From: Streptomyces pactum
GTDB lineage: Bacteria > Actinomycetota > Actinomycetes > Streptomycetales > Streptomycetaceae
Direction: 5' to 3'
Length of the DNA stretch: 64,000 nucleotides
Assembly: GCF_002005225.1 (NCBI RefSeq)
Contig: NZ_CP019724.1
Coordinates: 434,001-498,000 of the forward strand
A program made the position numbers and the translations under genes. The notes beneath the pieces are model-generated. The model was not told the DNA's origin, did not search any database, and worked only from the letters and a program-made list of their open reading frames with translations. Each line of letters opens with the position of its first letter. The stretch's first letter is position 1. Shown here one piece after another: positions 32,948 to 39,944 of this stretch.

Positions 32948-34210
32948 GTGAAGTACCGCTCGCTCGCCCTGTTCTCCACGCTGGTGCTCAGCGCCGGGCT
33001 CGCCGCCTGCTCCTCGTCCGGCGACGCGTCGGACGAGGCCGGCAGGACGGCCCTCGACGTGTGGCTCATGCGCGACAGCGTCTCGGCCGACTTCCAGAAG
33101 CAGTTCGAGACGGGCTTCGAGAAGTCCCGTCCGGACATCGACCTGAAGATACAGATCCAGGAGTGGGAGGGCATCGGCGAGAAGGTCACCGCGGCGCTGG
33201 CCAGCAACGACGCCCCCGACGTCATCGAGGTGGGCAACACCCAGGTCGCCCAGTACGCCCAGAGCGGCGGTCTCGCCGACTTCTCGGACCGGGTGGACGA
33301 GCTCGGCGGTGACCACTGGCTCGAGGGGCTCGCCGAACCCGGGTCGTACGACGGCAAGCAGTACGGCATCCCGTACTACGCCGCCAACCGGGTCGTGATA
33401 TACCGCACCGACCTGTTCGAGAAGGCGGGTGTGGACGCCGCCGGGATCAAGACCCGGGACCAGTGGATCGCCGCCACCGGCAAGCTCGACGAGGACGGCA
33501 CCCAGGGCATCTACCTGCCCGGGCAGAACTGGTACGTCCTCTCCGGCTTCGTCTGGGACGAGGGCGGCGACCTCGCCGTCGAGTCCGGCGGCGAGTGGAA
33601 GGGCGGCCTCGACAGTCCCGAGGCACTGCGGGCCATGGACTTCTACCAGCGCCTCCAAGCCCTCGGCAAGGGCCCCAAGGACTCGGACGAGGCCCAGCCG
33701 CCGCAGGCGGAGGTCATGGCGAAGGGCCAGATCGCCCAGATCATCGCCGTCCCCGGCGGCGCCAAGGTCATCGAGGAGAAGAACCCCGAACTCAAGGGGA
33801 AGCTGGGCTTCTTCCCCGTCCCCGGCAAGACCGCCGACCGGCCGGGTGCCGTCTTCACCGGCGGTTCCGACCTGGTCGTCCCGGCCGTCGCCGGACACCA
33901 GGAGGAGGCGTTCGCCTTCATCCGGGAACTGACCGGGGACGCCTGGCAGAAGAAGCTCGCCGTCGCCATGAGCTACGTGCCGAACAAGACCACCCTCGCG
34001 GGTGCCGTCTCCGCCGACCCCGGCACCGCCGCCATGGCGGCCGGCGCCGCGAACGGACACGCCACCCCCAACACACCCCAGTGGGCGGCGGTCGAGGCCA
34101 AGAACCCGATCAAGGAGTACATGACGGCCGTACTCACCGGTGGGGACGCCAAGACAGAGGCCGCCAAGGCGTCCCGGACGATCACCGAGACGCTCAACAG
34201 CGACTCCTGA
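32948..34210 (+). CDS. Sugar ABC transporter substrate-binding lipoprotein
   Basis: A 420-aa extracellular family 1 binding protein. The signal peptide ends in the lipobox LAAC (residues 18-21), so it is membrane-anchored on the outside. Characteristic features are DVIEVGNTQVAQYAQSGGLA near 93-112 and GSYDGKQYGIPYYAANRVVI near 132-151. The GTG start follows AGAGGTG. It is first in an operon with two permeases and a GH20 enzyme, which points to import of an amino-sugar oligosaccharide. No ATPase is encoded here, so a shared MsiK-type ATPase is probably used. Confidence 0.93.
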   Translation: MKYRSLALFSTLVLSAGLAACSSSGDASDEAGRTALDVWLMRDSVSADFQKQFETGFEKSRPDIDLKIQIQEWEGIGEKVTAALASNDAPDVIEVGNTQVAQYAQSGGLADFSDRVDELGGDHWLEGLAEPGSYDGKQYGIPYYAANRVVIYRTDLFEKAGVDAAGIKTRDQWIAATGKLDEDGTQGIYLPGQNWYVLSGFVWDEGGDLAVESGGEWKGGLDSPEALRAMDFYQRLQALGKGPKDSDEAQPPQAEVMAKGQIAQIIAVPGGAKVIEEKNPELKGKLGFFPVPGKTADRPGAVFTGGSDLVVPAVAGHQEEAFAFIRELTGDAWQKKLAVAMSYVPNKTTLAGAVSADPGTAAMAAGAANGHATPNTPQWAAVEAKNPIKEYMTAVLTGGDAKTEAAKASRTITETLNSDS

Positions 34211-34247
34211 CAGCAGCCGGCCCGACCCCCGAGAGGCAGGAGGCGCC

Positions 34248-35228
34248 GTGTCGACCGTCCGTGAACGGAGCATGCCGCGCAGGGTGAGCCGCCCGTCGCG
34301 TGCCGCCCCCGGGCGTCCGGGCGGGCGCGGCCGGCCCGGCCCGGGCTCCCGGTGGCCGTACCTGCTGATCGCGCCCGCCGTGCTGGGCATGCTCTACCTG
34401 CTGGTCTATCCGCTGGCCCGCGCCGTGCTCATCTCCTTCCAGGACTTCCGGCTGCGCCAACTGATCCTCGGCGACGCCGACTTCGTCGGACTGCGCAACT
34501 ACCAAACCCTGCTGGGCGACCCGCGGTTCTGGGAGGTGGTGCGCCGGACCTTCGTGTTCATGACCGTCAGCGTCGTCGCGATCATGGTCCTGTCCACGCT
34601 GGTCGCGCTGATGACCGAGCGGCTCGGCAGGACGGCCAGGACCGTGGTCCTCAGCTCCCTGGTGCTGGTGTGGGCCGTGCCCGTGGTGGCGGCGACCACC
34701 GTCTTCCAGTGGCTGTTCCACTCCGAGTTCGGCATCGTCAACGAGACCCTCACCGGCCTCGGCCTCACCTCGTACGAGGGCCGTCCCTGGTTCGCGCACG
34801 GCACCAGCGCGTTCGCCATCGTCGTGGTCCTGATCGTCTGGCAGTCCGTGCCGTTCGCCGCGATCACGCTGTACTCGGCCCTGGTCACGGTGCCGGCCGA
34901 ACTGTACGAGTCGGCGCGGATGGACGGCGCGGGCGGCGTGCGGGTCTTCCGCTCGGTGACGTTCCCGCTGATCAGGCCGATCTTCATGCTGGTCCTGTCC
35001 CTCGAAGTGATCTGGACGTTCAAGGCGTTCGTGCAGATCTGGGTGATGACCCGCGGCGGACCGGGCGAGGCCACCACCATCCTGCCGGTGTACGCCGTGC
35101 AGACCGCGCTGGCCGGCCAGCGCTACGACCTGGGCTCCGCGGCCTCGATGCTCACGGTCCTGCTGATGAGCGGCGTCCTGGTCCTCTACTTACGTCAACT
35201 GTTCCGTCAGGAGGGTGAGCAGCCGTGA
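34248..35228 (+). CDS. Sugar ABC transporter permease (MalF type) with a TTA codon
   Basis: A 326-aa permease. After a basic cytoplasmic start come six predicted helices. The loop that contacts the ATPase reads YESARMDGAGGVRVFRSVTF near 220-239. The GTG at 34248 follows GGCAGGAGG. The earlier open frame runs back into the binding-protein gene. Codon 315 is TTA (35190-35192), which should make the operon's transport dependent on the bldA tRNA. It overlaps the next permease gene by 4 nt. Confidence 0.92.
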   Translation: MSTVRERSMPRRVSRPSRAAPGRPGGRGRPGPGSRWPYLLIAPAVLGMLYLLVYPLARAVLISFQDFRLRQLILGDADFVGLRNYQTLLGDPRFWEVVRRTFVFMTVSVVAIMVLSTLVALMTERLGRTARTVVLSSLVLVWAVPVVAATTVFQWLFHSEFGIVNETLTGLGLTSYEGRPWFAHGTSAFAIVVVLIVWQSVPFAAITLYSALVTVPAELYESARMDGAGGVRVFRSVTFPLIRPIFMLVLSLEVIWTFKAFVQIWVMTRGGPGEATTILPVYAVQTALAGQRYDLGSAASMLTVLLMSGVLVLYLRQLFRQEGEQP

Positions 35229-36076
35229 GCACCACGCGTCCCTCGGCACGCCGGGCCCTGCGCCGCCTCCCGCTCAACGCCGCCGCCGCGTTCACCGTGG
35301 TGATCTGCCTGTTCCCGGTGTACTGGATGGTCACGACCGCGTTCAAACCGTCCACGGACATCCAGTCGTACGATCCCCGCCTGATCCCCCGCGCCTGGAC
35401 GTTCGACCACTTCCGACGGGCCGTCGGAGCCGACGGATTCGCGCTGTTCTGGCGCAACAGCGTCCTGGTCACGCTGAGCGCGGTGGTGCTCGCCCTGCTG
35501 GTCGCCCTCGGCGCCGCCTACGCCGTGGCCCGCATGCGGTGGCGCGGGCGACGGCAGTTCATGCTGGCGGTGTTCATCGCGCAGATGGCGCCCTGGGAGT
35601 CGCTGATCATCCCGATCTACATCATCTCCCGCGACACCGGCATGCTCGACCGGCTCCCGACACTCACTCTGATCTACTTCATGATCACGCTGCCGTTCAC
35701 GGTGGTCGTGCTGCGCGGCTTCATCGCCGGCATCCCCCCGGAGCTGGAGGAGGCCGCACAGGTCGACGGCTGCACCCGGACCGGCGCCTTCCGCAGGGTC
35801 GCCTTCCCCCTGCTGGCGCCCGGTCTCATGGCCACCTCGCTGTTCGGCTCCATCACGGCCTGGAACGAGTTCACGTACGCCAACTTCCTCATCATCAAAC
35901 AGCAGGACAGCCGCACGCTCCCGGTCTGGCTCTCCTCGTTCCAGTCGACCTTCGGCACCGACTGGGGAGCCACCATGGCGGCCTCCACCCTCTTCGCCCT
36001 GCCCGCGCTGGTCATCTTCCTGGCCCTGCAACGCCATGTGACGGCGGGGCTGGCCTCGGGAGGCGTCAAGGGCTGA
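35225..36076 (+). CDS. Sugar ABC transporter permease (MalG type)
   Basis: A 283-aa permease that pairs with the preceding one. Six helices, a first periplasmic stretch starting FKPSTDIQSYDPRLIPRAWT, and the EAA-like loop LEEAAQVDGCTRTGAFRRVA near 176-195. GTG start overlapping the upstream stop by 4 nt, so the two subunits are co-translated. The GH20 gene begins about 56 nt downstream in the same direction. Confidence 0.93.
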   Translation: MSTTRPSARRALRRLPLNAAAAFTVVICLFPVYWMVTTAFKPSTDIQSYDPRLIPRAWTFDHFRRAVGADGFALFWRNSVLVTLSAVVLALLVALGAAYAVARMRWRGRRQFMLAVFIAQMAPWESLIIPIYIISRDTGMLDRLPTLTLIYFMITLPFTVVVLRGFIAGIPPELEEAAQVDGCTRTGAFRRVAFPLLAPGLMATSLFGSITAWNEFTYANFLIIKQQDSRTLPVWLSSFQSTFGTDWGATMAASTLFALPALVIFLALQRHVTAGLASGGVKG

Positions 36077-36132
36077 TCGCGTACGTCGTTCCCCCACCCG
36101 TCGTGCACCGCCCCGACCACCGGAGCCGCCCC

Positions 36133-37710
36133 GTGGACCTGCCACGCCCCGAACTGGCCCTCGTGCCCCGCCCCCGCCGCGTCTCGACGCGTTCCGGCCG
36201 CTTCCGGCTGGACGGCACCACCCGGCTGCGGGTCACCCGGGGAGCCGAAGCGGCCGCGAAACTGCTGCGCGCGCTCCTCGCCCCGGCCACCGGACTGCGG
36301 CTGCAGGCGGCCGCCGACGGCGCCTTCGTCCTCGCGCTCGACCCCGCCCTGACCGGCCTCGGCGACGAGGGCTACGGCCTGACCGTGAGCCCCAAGGGGG
36401 CCCTGCTGCGCGCCGCCCGTCCGGCCGGACTGCTGCGCGGAGTGCAGACGGTGCGGCAGCTCCTGCCCTACGAGGCCCTGTCCGAACGGCCGGTGCGCGG
36501 TGTGCCCTGGGAGCTGCCCGCCGTGGAGATCACCGACGTACCCCGTCATGCCTGGCGCGGCTCCATGCTCGACGTGGCCCGGCATTTCCAGCCGGTGTCG
36601 TACCTGCGGCGCTACGTCGACCTGCTGGCACTGCACAAGCTGAACGTCTTCCACCTCCATCTCACCGACGACCAGGGCTGGCGGATGCCGGTGGCCGCCT
36701 ACCCGCGGCTCACCGAGGTCGGCGGCCGGCGGCCGGAGTCGATGGCCGGCCCGGCCGGCAGCGACCGGTTCGACGGCGTGCCGCACGTCGGCGCGTACAC
36801 CCGGGCGGAACTGCGCGAACTGGTCGCGTACGCGGCCGAACGCGGGGTGAGCGTGCTCCCGGAGACCGGTGTGCCCGGCCACGTCCGCGCCGCCCTGGCC
36901 GCCCACCCGGAGTTGGGCACCGACCCCGCGCGCCGCCTGGACGTGTGGACGCGCTGGGGCGTGTGCGAGAACGTCCTCGGCACCGACGACCACGTACTGG
37001 ACTTCTTCCGCACCGTCCTTGACGAGGTGATGGACGTGTTCCCCTCGCCGTACGTCCACATCGGCGGTGACGAATGCCCCACCGCGGAATGGGAGCGCAG
37101 CCCGGCGGCTCGGGCCCGCGCCGCCCGTGAAGGGCTGCCGGGGCCCCGCGCGCTGCATCCGTGGTTCATCGCCCGCATGGCCGAGCACCTCGTGCGCGCG
37201 GGGCGCCGGCCGGTCGTCTGGGCCGAGAACGGTGTCACCCTCCCGCTCGACTGCACGGTGATGAGCTGGCGCGAACCCGGGCACGGCCACGCGGCGGCGG
37301 AGCGCGGGCACCAGGTCGTGCACACCGACCACCGCGCCACCTACTTCGACTACGCGCGCGGCCACGGCCCGCAGGAACCGCCCGCCCAGCCCGGCGCGGT
37401 CGTCGACCTGCGTGCGGTGTACGGCGTCGACCTCGCACCGCCGACGCGGGACCCGGCGGCCGCGTCCCGAGTACTCGGCGCCCAGGGCCAGTTGTGGACG
37501 GAGTTCGTCCGGACGCCCGCGCACATCGAGTACCTCACGTACCCCCGGCTGTGCGCGCTCGCCGAGCGGGTCTGGGACGGCACGTCGGGCTGGCGGGACT
37601 TCGCCGCCCGGCTGGCCGGACACCGGGCCCGGCTGGACGCCCTGAACGTCCCGCACGCCGACCCGCCGGCCACCGTACCCGTGCCGCCCCGGGTCGGCGG
37701 TCTGCGCTGA
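36133..37710 (+). CDS. GH20 beta-N-acetylhexosaminidase
   Basis: A 525-aa glycoside hydrolase of family 20. Domain 2 spans about 1-120 and the TIM barrel follows. The catalytic Asp-Glu pair is in YVHIGGDECPTAEWER near 305-320. Other landmarks are KLNVFHLHLTDDQGWRMPV near 173-191 and the late WTEFVRTP. No signal peptide is visible, so it should act in the cytoplasm on imported N-acetylhexosamine oligosaccharides delivered by the ABC genes in front of it. The start is uncertain: I chose GTG 36133, and the frame is open further upstream. Confidence 0.9.
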   Translation: MDLPRPELALVPRPRRVSTRSGRFRLDGTTRLRVTRGAEAAAKLLRALLAPATGLRLQAAADGAFVLALDPALTGLGDEGYGLTVSPKGALLRAARPAGLLRGVQTVRQLLPYEALSERPVRGVPWELPAVEITDVPRHAWRGSMLDVARHFQPVSYLRRYVDLLALHKLNVFHLHLTDDQGWRMPVAAYPRLTEVGGRRPESMAGPAGSDRFDGVPHVGAYTRAELRELVAYAAERGVSVLPETGVPGHVRAALAAHPELGTDPARRLDVWTRWGVCENVLGTDDHVLDFFRTVLDEVMDVFPSPYVHIGGDECPTAEWERSPAARARAAREGLPGPRALHPWFIARMAEHLVRAGRRPVVWAENGVTLPLDCTVMSWREPGHGHAAAERGHQVVHTDHRATYFDYARGHGPQEPPAQPGAVVDLRAVYGVDLAPPTRDPAAASRVLGAQGQLWTEFVRTPAHIEYLTYPRLCALAERVWDGTSGWRDFAARLAGHRARLDALNVPHADPPATVPVPPRVGGLR

Positions 37711-37809
37711 GCACCCGGTGCCGGGCCGGTTCACCGTCGTATCCCCCCACTCCACGCACCACCCGACCGTGCTTCCGCGCAGGCGGGAGCCATACCGAAA
37801 GGATCCCGG

Positions 37810-39240
37810 ATGAGAACCCGCCCCACCGTCGGCCGCGCCCGCCTGGCGCTCGCCCTGGCGGCCCTCCTGGGCGGCGGTGCCCTGACCGCCCTGCCCGCCC
37901 AGGCCGCCGCCACGGCCGACGGTCTCACCGTCCAGTACCGCACCAGCGCGAGCGGAGCCACCGCCGACCAGACGGAACCCTGGCTCAAGGTCCGCAACAC
38001 CGGCACCTCCGCCGTGCAGCTCAGCCAGGTGAAGATCCGCTACTACTTCAAGGCGGACGCGCCGAACGCCTCCTACCGCTTCGCCTGTTCCTGGGCGGTG
38101 CGCGGCTGTTCCGCCGTCACCGGCGCGTTCGGCACGCTGAGCAACCCCACCTCGACGGCCGACCGCTACCTGGAGATCGGTTTCACCCCGGCGGCCGGGA
38201 CCCTGGCCCCCGGCGCGGACACCGGTGACATGCAGCTCCGCTTCCACCAGACCAACTGGCAGACGGTCCGGCAGAGCGACGACTACTCGTTCGACGGCGC
38301 CCAGACCGCGTACGCCGACTGGGACAAGGTCACCGCCCAGCTCGACGGCGCCACCGTGTGGGGCGCGGCTCCCGAGGGCAACGACCCCACGGACCCGACC
38401 GATCCGCCCGACCCGACGGACCCGCCCGGCGGCGGACAGTCACTGTTCGACGACTTCGAGTACAGCTCGCACACGGACCCCGACATCTCCGCGCACGGCT
38501 GGAGCGTGCGCTCCAACTCCGGCGGGCCCGGAGTCCCCGGCGCCACCTGGGACCCGTCCAAGGTCACCTTCGTCGCCGCCGACGGCAACTCGGTGATGAA
38601 CCTGGAGACGTCCACGGCGGGCACCGGTGCGTCCACCACGCACACCGAGGTACTCACCAAGGCGATGAAGTTCAAGAACGGCACCTACGCGGCGCGCGTG
38701 AGGTTCTCCGACGCCCCACGGTCGGGGCCCGACGGGGACCACCTGGTGCAGACGTTCTTCACCATCAACGACCTCAAGGCCCCGATGGCCGACGACTACG
38801 CCGAGTACGACTTCGAGTACCTGCCGAACGGAGGTTGGGGCGAGCCGTCGAACATCCTGTACACGACCTCCTGGGAGACCTACGACCCCGAGCCCTGGCA
38901 GGCCGTCAACCAGCACTCGGAGCAGCGCCGGAGCTACGCGGGCTGGCACGACCTCGTCGTCACCATCGACGACAGCGCCATCACGTACTACGTGGACGGG
39001 CAGCACTTCGGCACGCATGACGCCCGCTACCTGCCCGAGCGGCCGATGTCGATCAACTTCAACCAGTGGCTGATCGACCTCAACGGCCAGACGTCGACGA
39101 CCCCGCGCGCCTACGACCAGCAGGTCGACTACGTCCTGCACGTCAAGGACCAGGTGCTGAGCCCGGCTGAGGTCGCCGCGAAGGTCACCGGGTACCGTGC
39201 GGCCGGCACGGACTTCGTGGACGAGGTCCCCGCGTCCTGA
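37810..39240 (+). CDS. Secreted CBM3-GH16-like glycanase
   Basis: A 476-aa secreted protein. The Sec signal (1-32) ends ALPAQAAA. Residues 37-165 match a family 3 carbohydrate-binding module (LTVQYRTS, LKVRNTGTSAVQLSQVKIRY, MQLRFHQTNWQ). A PTDPTDPPDPTDPP linker at about 195-209 leads to a C-terminal jelly roll. DDYAEYDFEYLPNG near 325-338 gives the ExDxE catalytic signature of GH16. It likely binds cellulose or chitin-like surfaces and cleaves a beta-glucan. GAAAGG lies before the ATG. It follows the GH20 operon with about 100 nt gap and may share its control. Confidence 0.8.
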   Translation: MRTRPTVGRARLALALAALLGGGALTALPAQAAATADGLTVQYRTSASGATADQTEPWLKVRNTGTSAVQLSQVKIRYYFKADAPNASYRFACSWAVRGCSAVTGAFGTLSNPTSTADRYLEIGFTPAAGTLAPGADTGDMQLRFHQTNWQTVRQSDDYSFDGAQTAYADWDKVTAQLDGATVWGAAPEGNDPTDPTDPPDPTDPPGGGQSLFDDFEYSSHTDPDISAHGWSVRSNSGGPGVPGATWDPSKVTFVAADGNSVMNLETSTAGTGASTTHTEVLTKAMKFKNGTYAARVRFSDAPRSGPDGDHLVQTFFTINDLKAPMADDYAEYDFEYLPNGGWGEPSNILYTTSWETYDPEPWQAVNQHSEQRRSYAGWHDLVVTIDDSAITYYVDGQHFGTHDARYLPERPMSINFNQWLIDLNGQTSTTPRAYDQQVDYVLHVKDQVLSPAEVAAKVTGYRAAGTDFVDEVPAS

Positions 39241-39243
39241 GCC

Positions 39244-39299
39244 CCGGCGGGGACGGTCAGAACAGCCGCTCCTGGGCGGACGAGGGCCGTCCCCGCCGG
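39244..39299. terminator. Possible terminator after the GH16 gene
   Basis: A 13-bp perfect inverted repeat (39244-39256 with 39287-39299) with a 30-nt loop directly follows the GH16 stop. Its right part overlaps the end of the convergent small gene, so it may be partly coding coincidence. Confidence 0.4.
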
Positions 39300-39478
39300 T
39301 TGCGGCGCGGGGTGCTCGATGCGGGCGCCGTGTCCCCGAACAGGGGGGCCGTGCCGTATTCGTCCGGCTCGGCCGGGACGGTCGTGGGTCCCGTGGCCAC
39401 GTTGAGGACCAGTGGGGCGTCCCGGTCGAAATCGCCCGGCGTCATCGCCACCCACTCACGGTCCTGCCGCTCACCCAC
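39257..39478 (-). CDS. Small conserved actinobacterial protein of unknown function
   Basis: A 73-aa hydrophilic protein. It has the segments TPGDFDRDAPLVLNVATGPT and DEYGTAPLFGD, and ends in a basic tail RRNRRGRPSSAQERLF. I recall similar short proteins scattered in Streptomyces genomes without known function. GTG at 39476-39478 follows GAGAGGTG at good spacing, and an internal ATG at 39445 is an alternative start. Convergent with the GH16 gene. Confidence 0.55.
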   Translation of the reverse strand: MGERQDREWVAMTPGDFDRDAPLVLNVATGPTTVPAEPDEYGTAPLFGDTAPASSTPRRNRRGRPSSAQERLF

Positions 39479-39944
39479 GCACCGACACCTCTCTCGCGCC
39501 GCCCTCGCGACCACGCGACGCTACCAGCCCCGCGCCGGCCCGGTGATCACGGCTCCCGCCCGGCTCGCTTCCATCGTTCCCGGATGGCCGGCAGACGACG
39601 CGTCCCGATTGGCCTGGGGTGCCACCCGCGCACCCACCGCGTCGTCCGGGCCGCGGGCCGGGCCCGCCGCGGCGGCTCGGTGGTCACGATCGGGGCGTGC
39701 CCCCGTCCGGGCCGGGTCCGGCGCCGGCCGGCCGGGGCGGTGCGCACTGGTGCGGCCCCGCGTACGGGGGAGAACGCGGGGCCGCACGAGCAAGCTATCG
39801 GAGTAATCCCCCGCCTGCCAGCCCCGGCCGCCCCCCGCACCACCCGGAGACCTCACCCGGCCGGCGGACAGCCCTGGCGTCCCGAACAGGGCACACGCGC
39901 ATGGCGCGCTGTGAGGCCGGCCGTGCGGGGCGCACACTGAGGAC
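39479..39944. other. Intergenic region before the SpoIIE phosphatase gene
   Basis: About 465 bases without a convincing gene. All short ORFs are Arg/Pro/Gly-rich shadows. It contains the isolated hairpin at 39750-39787, which is not close behind any annotated gene end. Confidence 0.4.
39750..39787. terminator. Orphan terminator-like hairpin
   Basis: A perfect 14-bp stem GTGCGGCCCCGCGT (39750-39763) with its complement at 39774-39787 and a 10-nt loop. No gene ends next to it on either strand, so it may close an unannotated short transcript or be a relic. Confidence 0.5.

Noticed and set aside
35674..38247. 857-codon open frame antisense to the sugar operon
   Set aside because: Covers three well-supported plus-strand genes and shows no family signature of its own.
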